Under the pieces are notes generated by a model, which ran no database searches, was not told where the DNA came from, and worked only from the letters and a program-made list of their open reading frames with translations. DNA of 9,920 nt from an uncultured Propionivibrio sp. (GTDB taxonomy: Bacteria > Pseudomonadota > Gammaproteobacteria > Burkholderiales > Rhodocyclaceae), in NCBI GenBank assembly GCA_938040985.1, contig CALHZD010000133.1:1-9920 (forward strand), read 5' to 3'. How positions within the stretch are numbered: the first letter of the stretch is position 1; every line of letters begins with the position of its first letter. The translations under genes were made by a program, and so were the position numbers. Below, piece after piece: positions 1 to 6,782 of this stretch.

Positions 1-19
1 CCGCCTTGTCTTTTGGCAA

Positions 20-203
20 AGTCGAGCCGCTATAAGGCTTTCGGAGCACTCCTCTGAAACCCGCGTAGATTGGGCATTTCCGGGTAGGTACCTCTGGAAC
101 CCTTATAAATAAAGGACTTCCGGGCAGGCGCTCTGAGATGCCCTGTTTACAAGGGTTTCCGGGCTCCCCTTCTGGAGATGCGCCAAGAAGCGCCTTTTTC
201 TAC
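20..203. repeat. Degenerate 39-40 bp tandem repeat array A
   Basis: About four to five imperfect units follow each other at 39-40 bp spacing. Each begins near GGGCA or GAGCA, continues into a CTCTGGAA/CTCTGAGAT-like block, then a CCC…GGG mini-stem with an AT-rich centre (for example CCCTGTTTACAAGGG around 140-155), and ends in TTCC. Unit boundaries lie near 43, 82, 122 and 161. The last unit is the most diverged, with GCGCCAAGAAGCGCC in place of the usual centre. The same family appears at 8580-9000 and 9287-9868, on the other side of the gene block. No coding signal is seen. It lies just downstream of iscX on the operon's own strand. Confidence 0.8.
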
Positions 204-231
204 GACGCCCGACTCCGGAACCTCAGGCGTC
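204..231 (-). terminator. Possible hairpin at the end of the isc operon
   Basis: On the minus strand GACGCCTGA and TCGGGCGTC can pair as a 9 bp stem (one G·U) around a 10-nt loop, starting inside the iscX stop codon. A run of U after the stem is missing on this strand, so this is not a standard intrinsic terminator. It may still act as a 3'-end stabiliser or a weak terminator. No better terminator was seen before the window edge. Confidence 0.3.
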
Positions 232-424
232 AGGAAACTTCGTCGATCCAGGCCTGCTGAAGCGCTTCCAGAATCTTTTCGCCGCAACGATTAGGGGCGT
301 CGTCGAAGCCGGGCAATGCCTTGACCCAATTCATCAGGTCGACAAAGTTGACCTTGCGCGGATCGACATCCGGATAGGCATCTGCCAATTCGGCGACCAG
401 TTCATGAATATCCGTCCATTTCAT
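230..424 (-). CDS. iscX: IscX, small acidic Fe-S assembly modulator
   Basis: IscX (YfhJ) is a small acidic cytosolic protein that binds IscS, competes with the CyaY/Fdx surface and tunes the rate of cluster assembly; it also binds iron weakly. The 64-residue product matches the family along its whole length (E. coli has 66). It starts MKWTDIHELV, has the DAYPD-D-P block near residues 15-22, the FDD motif near 40-42 and the EKILEALQQAW helix near the C terminus. It is the last gene of the operon and starts only 2 bp after the fdx stop, so translation is probably coupled. A purine-rich AAAGGAAGG lies farther upstream than usual. Identification is firm because of both sequence and position. Confidence 0.95.
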   Translation of the reverse strand: MKWTDIHELVAELADAYPDVDPRKVNFVDLMNWVKALPGFDDAPNRCGEKILEALQQAWIDEVS

Positions 425-426
425 GG

Positions 427-768
427 CTAGTGCTGCCCTTCCTTTGCCATATTGATCGAATAACGCGGAATTTCAACGACAAGCGGCGTCTCGTTTACGA
501 TCGCCTGGCAGGACAGGCGCGAATTGGGTTCCAGCCCCCAAGCCTGATCGAGGCGATCTTCTTCCAGCTCATCCGGCGGTTCCAGTCCATCATAGCCTTC
601 GCGAATGATGACGTGGCAGGTCGTGCAGGCGCAGGACATTTCACAGGCATGCTCAATGGCAATGCCGTGATTGAGCAGCGCTTCGCAGACTGATTCGCCG
701 GGTTGCGCATCAATAACCGCCCCTTCCGGACAAAGTTCGGCATGGGGCAATACGATAATTTGCGTCAT
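427..768 (-). CDS. fdx: [2Fe-2S] ferredoxin of the ISC system
   Basis: This is the adrenodoxin-type ferredoxin that donates electrons during cluster assembly on IscU, probably for reduction of persulfide sulfur. The 113-residue product has the family's ligand set: Cys42, Cys48, Cys51 (in HACEMSCACTTCH) and Cys87 (in SRLSCQA). It also has the extra Cys46 common in this family, the LPH-LCP start and the VVEIPRYSIN ending typical of isc-linked ferredoxins (E. coli 111 residues). Its ATG overlaps the hscA stop by 4 bp (ATGA), a classic sign of translational coupling. An AAAGGAA ribosome site lies inside the hscA tail at good spacing. It is complete and nothing is missing. Confidence 0.97.
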   Translation of the reverse strand: MTQIIVLPHAELCPEGAVIDAQPGESVCEALLNHGIAIEHACEMSCACTTCHVIIREGYDGLEPPDELEEDRLDQAWGLEPNSRLSCQAIVNETPLVVEIPRYSINMAKEGQH

Positions 769-2684
769 AGCGTATTTCCTTTGGGCGCTTGCGCATTTTG
801 CACAAGGCCAACCTCGGCCTCCAAGGCATCGACCCGCTGTCCGGCAAAAGCGCGGCGAATCGATTCGTTCATGCGACGCGCGGCAAAATCACGGGTCCCT
901 GCATCGAGCGCGTTGATGGCGGCATTGATGGCAGAACGATCTTCGCCCAGCGCCGCAGCTTGTAACTGTGAAATCAGCGATTCGATATTCGTTCGCTGCG
1001 CTTCATCCAGCAGTCCGGCATCACTACTTTTCAAGGCGGATTGTACGGCTTCGATCATGCGCTGCGCCTCCACCTGAGCCTCCTTGACGGCGCGGCGCAA
1101 GGCATCGTCTTGACTGTGTGCCAGCGAATCTTTGAGCATGGCGGTGATTTCGTCATCGGACAATCCGTAAGATGGCTTGACAGCAATGCTCGCTTCGACG
1201 CCGGCGGTCGTTTCGCGCGCCGATACCGACAGCAAGCCGTCAGCATCGACCTGAAACGTAACCCGAATACGCGCCGCACCGGCAACCATCGGCGGAATGC
1301 CGCGCAAATCAAAGCGCGCCAGCGAGCGGCAGTCGCTGACCAGTTCGCGTTCGCCCTGGACGACATGGATGGCCAAAGCAGTCTGCCCATCGCGGAAAGT
1401 TGTGAACTCCTGCGCACGCGCGACGGGAATCGTCGAGTTGCGCGGAATGATCTTTTCTACCAAGCCACCCAGCGTCTCCAGCCCGAGCGACAACGGAATG
1501 ACATCAAGCAGCAGCCAATCGTCGCCCGGCGCATGATTACCCGCCAGCAGATTGGCCTGCATCGCGGCGCCCAAGGCGACCACCTTGTCCGGATCGAGAT
1601 TGTTCAGCGGCTCCCGCCCAAAGAAATTGCCCACAGCACGCTGAATTTGCGGCATGCGCGTCGCGCCGCCGACCATCACCACGCCCTTGATCTCATCCGC
1701 CGCCAGGTCGGCATCACGCAGGCATTTTCTGACGGCCTGTAGCGTTCGGGCGACCAGTGTCTGCGTAATTTCAGCAAAAATTTCCGTCGTCAATTTCAGA
1801 TCGACGGTTTCGCCACTGCCCAGATTGACGACGATCGAGGCAGTATCGTGTCGCGTCAAATGCTCCTTGGCCTCGCGTGCACGGGTCAGCAGCAGACGCG
1901 CATCTTCCGCCGAAAGCGGCCGTAACCCGGCTGTTTCGGTAATCCAGCAGAAAATGCGCTGATCGAAATCATCGCCTCCAAGTGCAGAATCCCCGCCCGT
2001 CGCCAGTACCTCAAAGACCCCGCGCGATAGCCTGAGGATTGAAATATCGAATGTTCCGCCGCCCAGATCGTAAACGGCGTAAGTACCCTCTGCACCATTG
2101 TCGAGACCATAGGCAATGGCCGCGGCGGTCGGTTCATTAAGCAGGCGCAATACGGTCAGTCCGGCAAGTTTGGCGGCATCCTTGGTCGCCTGACGCTGCG
2201 CATCGTCAAAATAGGCCGGCACGGTAATCACTGCGCCCACCAACGCTCCGCCCAGCGCCGCCTCGGCGCGTTCGCGTAAAGTTTTGAGGATATCGGCGGA
2301 AACCTCGACGGGCGATTTGATCCCTGCAACCGTGCGCACACGAACCATACCGGGCGCATCGTCAAAATAGTAAGGCATCGACTCTCGATGCACGATGTCC
2401 GAGACGCCTCGTCCCATGAGGCGTTTCACGGAGACAATGACATTGTGCGGATCATCCGCCTGCCGTAAGCGCGCCTCGTAGCCGACAATCGGTTCATTTT
2501 CCGCACGATAACGCACCACCGAAGGAAGTAACGGCCGCCCTTGCTCATCGCTGATTACGCAGGCTTGGCCGCTGCGTACCGTCGCCACCAGTGAGTTGGT
2601 CGTACCAAGATCGATCCCTACGGCAAGTTTGTGCTGGTGCGGCGCGGGCGACTCGCCCGGCTCGGAAATTTGCAGTAAAGCCAT
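765..2684 (-). CDS. hscA: HscA, specialised Hsp70 chaperone for IscU
   Basis: HscA is the DnaK-like ATPase that, with HscB, binds the LPPVK loop of IscU and drives cluster transfer. The 639-residue product starts MALLQISEPG as in E. coli. Nucleotide-binding motifs are present in order: GIDLGTTNSLV (23-33), VYDLGGGTFD (204-213) and VVMVGGATRMP (335-345). The linker LLLDVIPLSLGLE follows at 391-403. The substrate-binding domain (about 404-510) includes the segment TIPVARAQEFTTFRDGQTA. A helical lid reaches the conserved DFAARRMNESIRRA (599-612). The product is longer than E. coli HscA (616) mainly because about 20 extra residues follow this point, ending at the overlapped fdx start. No good Shine-Dalgarno precedes the ATG. 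It lies 44 bp after hscB, with a perfect dyad in the gap. Confidence 0.97.
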   Translation of the reverse strand: MALLQISEPGESPAPHQHKLAVGIDLGTTNSLVATVRSGQACVISDEQGRPLLPSVVRYRAENEPIVGYEARLRQADDPHNVIVSVKRLMGRGVSDIVHRESMPYYFDDAPGMVRVRTVAGIKSPVEVSADILKTLRERAEAALGGALVGAVITVPAYFDDAQRQATKDAAKLAGLTVLRLLNEPTAAAIAYGLDNGAEGTYAVYDLGGGTFDISILRLSRGVFEVLATGGDSALGGDDFDQRIFCWITETAGLRPLSAEDARLLLTRAREAKEHLTRHDTASIVVNLGSGETVDLKLTTEIFAEITQTLVARTLQAVRKCLRDADLAADEIKGVVMVGGATRMPQIQRAVGNFFGREPLNNLDPDKVVALGAAMQANLLAGNHAPGDDWLLLDVIPLSLGLETLGGLVEKIIPRNSTIPVARAQEFTTFRDGQTALAIHVVQGERELVSDCRSLARFDLRGIPPMVAGAARIRVTFQVDADGLLSVSARETTAGVEASIAVKPSYGLSDDEITAMLKDSLAHSQDDALRRAVKEAQVEAQRMIEAVQSALKSSDAGLLDEAQRTNIESLISQLQAAALGEDRSAINAAINALDAGTRDFAARRMNESIRRAFAGQRVDALEAEVGLVQNAQAPKGNTL

Positions 2685-2707
2685 GGAAAACAGTCTGTCG
2701 TCAGTCG

Positions 2708-2723
2708 TTCAGTACATACTGAA
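2708..2723. other. Perfect 16 bp dyad between hscB and hscA
   Basis: TTCAGTA and TACTGAA flank CA, giving a perfect inverted repeat in the 44 bp gap just after the hscB stop codon. In RNA it would form a short A/U-rich hairpin about 24 nt before the hscA start, which itself lacks a clear ribosome site. It could be an mRNA processing or stability element, a protein site, or chance. Confidence 0.45.
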
Positions 2724-2728
2724 TCATT

Positions 2729-3265
2729 TTATTGTTCAAGCGCAGCAAGCGCTTCGTCGATTTCCGCCAACAATTTTTCGAGATACATCAGGCGCAATAC
2801 CTCATCTTCCGCCGCCTGGCAGTCACGCCGCTCATCAAGATCAAGCGCCAGCGTCTCATAGGCTTGCCGAATCTGCCCACGAACGCGCATTTCCTGATCC
2901 GTCAGATCGGTCACGCTGCCAGCTGCGCGCGCCTCCGCAACGGCCTCCCGCCACTCCATCTGCTCCATGAGAAAAGCGGTCGACATCGTCGTATTGTTTT
3001 CTGCCTTCACCTTATGGCCAAGTAGCTCCAGCAGGTAACGCGCGCGCGGCAAGGGTTTGCGTAAGGTCTGGTACGCCTCGTTGGCTTTCGTTGCCCATTG
3101 GAGCGAACGCCGCTGAGCCGCTTCGCCAGCATCGGCGAAGCGGTCGGGATGAATCTGCGCTTGAATTTCCCGATAGCTGCGGTCAAGCGCATCGCTATCG
3201 ATACGGAAAGCTCTCGGCAAACCGAAAAGTGCGAAATGATCTACGTTGAAATCCATAATCGTCAT
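2729..3265 (-). CDS. hscB: HscB, J-domain co-chaperone of HscA
   Basis: HscB is the Hsp40-type partner that delivers IscU to HscA and stimulates its ATPase. The 178-residue product has an N-terminal J domain with the HPD motif (residues 39-41, in IHPDRF) and the family start FALFGLPRAF. The C-terminal three-helix bundle contains TAFLMEQMEWRE, which matches the IscU-binding face of E. coli HscB (171 residues). Two starts are possible: the ATG at 3265 (MTIMDF) and one three codons later at 3256 (MDF), closer to the E. coli length. Neither has a clear ribosome site. The first lies 4 bp after the iscA stop, so coupling by reinitiation is likely. The product is certain; the exact start is not. Confidence 0.95.
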   Translation of the reverse strand: MTIMDFNVDHFALFGLPRAFRIDSDALDRSYREIQAQIHPDRFADAGEAAQRRSLQWATKANEAYQTLRKPLPRARYLLELLGHKVKAENNTTMSTAFLMEQMEWREAVAEARAAGSVTDLTDQEMRVRGQIRQAYETLALDLDERRDCQAAEDEVLRLMYLEKLLAEIDEALAALEQ

Positions 3266-3269
3266 CTAA

Positions 3270-3593
3270 TCAAACACTGAAGCTCTCGCCGCAGCCGCAC
3301 GCTCCCTTGACATTCGGATTGTCGAATTTAAAACCTTCGTTCAAGCCTTCGCGCACATAATCAAGCCGTGTGCCGTCAAGATACGGCAGGCTTTTGGCAT
3401 CGACCAGTACCCGCACGCCGTGCGATTCAAATTCGATGTCACCCTCTTCGACAATATCGGCAAATTCCAGCTTATAAGCCACACCAGAACACCCGCTGGT
3501 ACGCACGCCCAAACGCAATCCGATACCTTTACCGCGTTTGGTAATGTAGTGGGCGACGTGTTGCGCCGCCCTTTCTGAAAGGCTGATCGCCAT
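3270..3593 (-). CDS. iscA: IscA, A-type Fe-S carrier
   Basis: IscA is an A-type carrier that takes iron or clusters from the scaffold and passes them to target apoproteins, notably [4Fe-4S] enzymes. From the ATG at 3593 the product is 107 residues, the same as E. coli IscA, and begins MAISLSERAA. The three ligand cysteines are in place: Cys35 in RTSGCSG, and Cys99 and Cys101 in the C-terminal CGCGESF. The conserved stretch GLNEGFKFDNPNVK is also present. The frame stays open upstream to 3671, but that would overlap iscU. The AAGGAGG site lies 5 nt from the ATG at 3593 and only 2 nt from the adjacent ATG at 3596, so 3593 is preferred. It sits between iscU and hscB as in the standard operon. 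Confidence 0.96.
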   Translation of the reverse strand: MAISLSERAAQHVAHYITKRGKGIGLRLGVRTSGCSGVAYKLEFADIVEEGDIEFESHGVRVLVDAKSLPYLDGTRLDYVREGLNEGFKFDNPNVKGACGCGESFSV

Positions 3594-3621
3594 CATTGCC
3601 TCCTTGCCGAAACAGAACAGT

Positions 3622-4005
3622 TCATTCGCCCTGCTTTTTCCGGTAATCCGCAACCGCCGCCTTGACCGCATCTTCGGCCAGGATCGAACAATGGATTTTC
3701 ACTGGCGGCAATGCCAATTCCTCGGCAATCTGCGTATTTTTGATTTCAAGCGCCTGTTCGAGCGTCTTGCCCTTGACCCATTCGGTAATCAGGGAAGAAG
3801 AAGCGATTGCCGATCCACAGCCATAAGTCTTGAATTTCGCGTCCTCAATGACGCCATCCTTGTTGACCTTGATTTGCAGCTTCATTACGTCACCACACGC
3901 CGGCGCGCCCACCATACCGGTTGCCACGCCTTCCTCGTCCTTGTCGAAAGAACCGACATTACGCGGATGTTCGTAGTGATCCAAAAGTTTGTCGCTATAC
4001 GCCAT
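3622..4005 (-). CDS. iscU: IscU, iron-sulfur cluster scaffold
   Basis: IscU is the scaffold on which clusters are built from IscS-derived sulfur and iron, then released by HscA/HscB. The 127-residue product has every key residue at the E. coli numbering: Cys37 and Asp39 (GAPACGDV), Cys63 (TYGCGSA), His105 and Cys106 (KIHCS). The LPPVK peptide recognised by HscA is at 99-103. A strong ribosome site, AGGAGGAA, sits at ideal distance from the ATG, fitting high expression. The gene lies 22 bp after iscS. The intact active site and full length indicate a functional housekeeping scaffold rather than a NifU- or SufU-type relative. Confidence 0.98.
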   Translation of the reverse strand: MAYSDKLLDHYEHPRNVGSFDKDEEGVATGMVGAPACGDVMKLQIKVNKDGVIEDAKFKTYGCGSAIASSSLITEWVKGKTLEQALEIKNTQIAEELALPPVKIHCSILAEDAVKAAVADYRKKQGE

Positions 4006-4027
4006 ACCAATTCCTCCTGTATTTCAA

Positions 4028-5239
4028 TCAGTGAGCCGCCCATTGCACAGAGCTTAGGTCGATTCCATCCCGTACCATTTCCCACAACGGCGACAGATCG
4101 CGCAGTTTGCCGATCTTGCTGTGCAACAATTCAATAGCATAGTCGATCTCTTCTTCAGTATTAAAGCGCCCGAGGGTAAAGCGGATCGAGCTGTGCGCCA
4201 ATTCATCATTGCGCCCCAATGCACGCAACACATAGGATGGCTCCAGCGAAGCGGAAGTACACGCCGAGCCAGAAGAAACGGCCAGATCCTTCAAGGCCAT
4301 CATCAACGATTCGCCTTCGACATAGGCAAAGCTGATATTCAGGTTATGCGGCACGCGCTGTTCCATATCGCCATTGACATAAACGTGCGGAATACTGGAC
4401 AGCCCCGCCAGCAAGCGATCACGCAAAAGACGAATGCGTGGACTTTCCTCCGCCATTTCCAGACGCGCCAGACGGAAAGCCTCCCCCATGCCGACAATCT
4501 GGTGCACAGGCAAAGTCCCCGAGCGGAAGCCGCGTTCATGCCCGCCGCCGTGCATCTGCGCTTCCAGACGGACACGCGGTTTGCGACGCACGTAAAGCGC
4601 GCCAATCCCTTTCGGGCCATAGACCTTGTGCGCCGAAAGACTCATCAGATCGACTTTCAGACGGCCGACATCAATTTCAATTTTGCCCGTCGCCTGTGTC
4701 GCATCGACGTGAAAAATGATGCCTTTTTCACGACAGATTTCACCGATTTCAGCAATCGGCTGAATGACGCCGATTTCGTTATTGACGAACATCACCGAGA
4801 CGAGAATCGTGTCGGGCCGCAGCGCGGCCTTAAATACGTCCAGGTCAATCAGGCCGTTTTCCATCACATCAAGATAGGTCACTGAAAAACCTTGCCGCTC
4901 CAGTTCGCGGCAGGTATCGAGAACGGCCTTATGTTCGGTTTTGACAGTAATGACGTGTTTACCCTTGCCTGAGTAAAAATGCGCCGCCCCCTTAATGGCC
5001 AGATTGTCCGACTCAGTCGCGCCGGAAGTCCAGACGATTTCCTTGGGATCAGCATTCAGTAGTGCGGCAACCTCAGCGCGCGCCGCCTCGACCGCCGCCT
5101 CTGCCTGCCAACCAAAAGCGTGCGAACGTGAGGCAGGATTCCCGAATTGCTCGCACAGATAGGGAATCATTTTTTCCGCAACGCGAGGATCAACCGGCGT
5201 TGTCGCCGAATTATCAAGGTAAATCGGCAGTTTCAGCAT
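4028..5239 (-). CDS. iscS: IscS, cysteine desulfurase
   Basis: IscS is the PLP-dependent enzyme that converts cysteine to alanine and carries the sulfur as a persulfide to IscU and to tRNA thiolation pathways. The 403-residue product (E. coli 404) starts MLKLPIYLDNSATTP. It contains catalytic His103 (KTEHKAV), PLP lysine Lys205 (SAHKVYGPKG) and mobile-loop Cys327 (SSGSACTS). It ends QWAAH, the C-terminal type that contacts IscU in group I desulfurases. The AAGGAG ribosome site is 9 nt before this ATG. Another, out-of-frame ATG lies only 4 nt from it and opens a three-codon frame overlapping the iscS start. The gene lies 53 bp after iscR, and no terminator is visible in the gap. Confidence 0.98.
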   Translation of the reverse strand: MLKLPIYLDNSATTPVDPRVAEKMIPYLCEQFGNPASRSHAFGWQAEAAVEAARAEVAALLNADPKEIVWTSGATESDNLAIKGAAHFYSGKGKHVITVKTEHKAVLDTCRELERQGFSVTYLDVMENGLIDLDVFKAALRPDTILVSVMFVNNEIGVIQPIAEIGEICREKGIIFHVDATQATGKIEIDVGRLKVDLMSLSAHKVYGPKGIGALYVRRKPRVRLEAQMHGGGHERGFRSGTLPVHQIVGMGEAFRLARLEMAEESPRIRLLRDRLLAGLSSIPHVYVNGDMEQRVPHNLNISFAYVEGESLMMALKDLAVSSGSACTSASLEPSYVLRALGRNDELAHSSIRFTLGRFNTEEEIDYAIELLHSKIGKLRDLSPLWEMVRDGIDLSSVQWAAH

Positions 5240-5292
5240 TTCATTGAACTCCTTGTGATTGCACGGTTTGCATAATATTTATTCAGGAAAAT

Positions 5293-5781
5293 TCAGGCAG
5301 AAATGGAAAGTGGCTGCCGCTGTGCGACAAAATCTGTTGTTTTACGCAAGGTTTTGATGACAGCCGCACTTTCCCGGTGTCTCTGGCTTTCTACCAGATG
5401 ATTCAGCGTCACCGAGGATAAATACTCGTACATCTTCATATTCAGCGTTGTCCATAAATCATGGGTCATGCAACGAGAATCATCCCTGCAATTTTCGCCT
5501 CCGCCGCATTGCGTGGCATCCAGCGGTTCATCGACCGCGCGGATAATGTCGGTCACGGTAATCTGGCTTCCCTGCCGCGCCAGGCAATATCCGCCGCCCG
5601 GACCGCGCACGCTGTTGACTAATCCGGAACGGCGCAGTTTCCCGAAAAGCTGCTCAAGATAAGACAGCGAAATTTTCTGGCGTCCGCTGATTCCCGCCAG
5701 AGTCACCGGCCCGCGTCCTGAATTCAGCGCCAGATCGATCATTGCCGTCACCGCAAAACGTCCTTTGGTAGTCAATCGCAT
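5293..5781 (-). CDS. iscR: IscR, [2Fe-2S] Rrf2-family repressor of isc
   Basis: IscR senses cluster supply. The [2Fe-2S] form binds type 1 operators and represses its own operon, while cluster-free IscR still binds type 2 sites. The 162-residue product matches E. coli IscR throughout its N-terminal winged-helix domain (MRLTTKGRFAVTAM; SLSYLEQLF; SVRGPGGGY). Glu43, important for discriminating type 1 from type 2 sites, is present. The cluster ligands Cys92, Cys98, Cys104 and His107 fall at exactly the E. coli positions. The C-terminal tail after about residue 140 is less conserved, as usual. AAGGAG stands 6 nt before the ATG. Two operator matches occur just upstream, so autoregulation is very likely. 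Confidence 0.98.
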   Translation of the reverse strand: MRLTTKGRFAVTAMIDLALNSGRGPVTLAGISGRQKISLSYLEQLFGKLRRSGLVNSVRGPGGGYCLARQGSQITVTDIIRAVDEPLDATQCGGGENCRDDSRCMTHDLWTTLNMKMYEYLSSVTLNHLVESQRHRESAAVIKTLRKTTDFVAQRQPLSISA

Positions 5782-5802
5782 TAAGCTCTCCTTATCCCGT
5801 CA

Positions 5803-5827
5803 ATACCAGACTCAGTTTGTCGACTAT
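5803..5827 (-). promoter_or_regulatory. IscR type 1 operator, promoter-proximal
   Basis: Compared by hand with the E. coli type 1 consensus (halves ATASYYGACTR and YAGTCRRSTAT as I recall them), 21 of 25 positions agree. Read on the minus strand the site begins ATAGTCGAC and ends AGTCTGGTAT. It covers the -10 box and the predicted start of transcription, an ideal place for repression by [2Fe-2S]-IscR. The match was scored by eye and not by a matrix. Confidence 0.75.
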
Positions 5828-5851
5828 ATAAATCCCTAGAATATTAGTCAA
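5823..5851 (-). promoter_or_regulatory. Sigma70-type promoter of the isc operon
   Basis: On the minus strand TTGACT (5851-5846) and TATAGT (5828-5823) are separated by exactly 17 bp, each differing little from the TTGACA/TATAAT consensus. Transcription would begin near 5816, giving a leader of about 35 nt with an AAGGAG ribosome site. The -35 box overlaps the stop codon of the upstream gene cysE. Both IscR operators overlap this promoter. Confidence 0.75.
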
Positions 5852-5855
5852 CTAT
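5831..5855 (-). promoter_or_regulatory. IscR type 1 operator, promoter-distal
   Basis: This is a second match to the IscR type 1 consensus, agreeing at 20 of 25 positions. One half (ATAGTTGACTAATAT on the minus strand) matches perfectly; the other half is poor. It covers the -35 box and the last codons of cysE. Its centre is 28 bp from that of the proximal site. Tandem type 1 sites at the iscR promoter are known in E. coli. Confidence 0.65.
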
Positions 5856-6596
5856 TTTATTCAAGTATTGCGGGTCGAATTTGTCTGCCGTTGCCAGTTC
5901 ATCTTCTACAGGCACACCCATGACTTCCAGTTTTTGTAACAAACACGCAATGCGCCGGTCTGTCTCAACCGCATGATCAAGCAGGCCATGAATAGCCTTG
6001 GCCAGCGGGTCGTCCTGCTTGTCGCCCAGTGCATAGGCGGAAAACCCCATTTGACCCGCTTTCTCCTCGCGTTTTTGCGCTTGTGCCGAATCGATAATTC
6101 GCGCCGGATTGCCCACTGCCGTCGCCCCCTCTGGCACGTCTTTGACGACAACGGCGTTGGAGCCGACTTTGGCACCTTCGCCAATCGTAATCGGACCCAG
6201 AATCTGCGCCCCCGCGCCGACAACGACGCCGTCGGCAAGCGTCGGGTGCCGTTTGCCCTTGTTCCACGAAGTACCGCCCAGCGTCACGCCATGATAAAGC
6301 GTCACATCATCTCCGATGACTGCCGTCTCGCCGATGACGACGCCCATACCGTGGTCGATGAAAAAGCGGCGGCCAATGGTTGCGCCGGGATGTATTTCGA
6401 TGCCGGTCAGAAAACGCGCACAATGTGAAATAAATCGGCCAAACCAGTAAAAACCGCGCATCCACAGCCCGTGCGCCAGGCGATGCAAAATGATCGCGTG
6501 CAGCCCCGGATAACAGGTTAAAACCTCCCAGCTCGTACGCGCCGCAGGATCGCGGTCGAATATCGAACGGATGTCTTCACGCAAGGCGTTGAACAT
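5844..6596 (-). CDS. cysE: CysE, serine O-acetyltransferase
   Basis: CysE transfers acetyl from acetyl-CoA to L-serine, giving O-acetylserine, the precursor of cysteine. The 250-residue product has an N-terminal helical part (1-65) and a left-handed beta-helix of hexapeptide repeats (about 66-165). His82 (IDHGMGVVIGE) and His117 (GKRHPTL) correspond to the catalytic and substrate-binding histidines, and YHGVTLGGTSWNKGK and AVGNPARII are also typical. The order of regions fits the shorter-N-terminus SAT type seen in Bacillus and in nitrogen fixers, with a long C-terminal tail (about 170-250). It lies between trmJ and iscR, 62 bp from iscR. With no terminator between them, read-through into isc is possible. 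The link is functional: cysteine is the IscS substrate. GGAG stands about 10 nt before the ATG. Confidence 0.95.
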   Translation of the reverse strand: MFNALREDIRSIFDRDPAARTSWEVLTCYPGLHAIILHRLAHGLWMRGFYWFGRFISHCARFLTGIEIHPGATIGRRFFIDHGMGVVIGETAVIGDDVTLYHGVTLGGTSWNKGKRHPTLADGVVVGAGAQILGPITIGEGAKVGSNAVVVKDVPEGATAVGNPARIIDSAQAQKREEKAGQMGFSAYALGDKQDDPLAKAIHGLLDHAVETDRRIACLLQKLEVMGVPVEDELATADKFDPQYLNKIVD

Positions 6597-6625
6597 GGGC
6601 AGGTTTCTCCGGAAAAAACTGGGAG

Positions 6626-6654
6626 AGTTTACAATACCCGACTTGCGCCATCAA
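6626..6654 (-). promoter_or_regulatory. Candidate cysE promoter
   Basis: On the minus strand TTGATG (6654-6649) and TAAACT (6631-6626) lie 17 bp apart, each matching four of six consensus positions. This would place the transcript start about 20 nt upstream of the cysE start codon. Only moderate support; a co-transcript from trmJ is an alternative. Confidence 0.35.
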
Positions 6655-6665
6655 GAATTGGGCAT

Positions 6666-6686
6666 GCCAGGAGAACATATCCTGGC
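6666..6686. other. Perfect 7 bp hairpin between trmJ and cysE
   Basis: GCCAGGA and TCCTGGC flank a 7-nt loop. The hairpin lies about 97 nt beyond the trmJ stop and just upstream of the candidate cysE promoter. No U-run follows it on the minus strand, so it is not a clear intrinsic terminator. The rest of the 186 bp gap shows no other signal I can name. Confidence 0.45.
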
Positions 6687-6782
6687 GGCGCGCTGAGTAT
6701 TCTGTTTTGCGCCCATTTAACGCCCAATCAATATCGAGGCTACATTTCAGACAGACGGTAGTCCGAGCTTCCCCCGGTCCTC

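Noticed and set aside
189..199. T-run after GCGC…GCGCC on the plus strand as an intrinsic terminator
   Set aside because: The stem is only about 4 bp and points along the plus strand, where no gene ends; on the operon's strand it is an A-run before the stem.
1041..1742. Long plus-strand open frame of 233 codons opposite hscA
   Set aside because: It is antisense to a firmly identified, full-length hscA, has no family resemblance, and reflects the third-position GC bias of the real gene.
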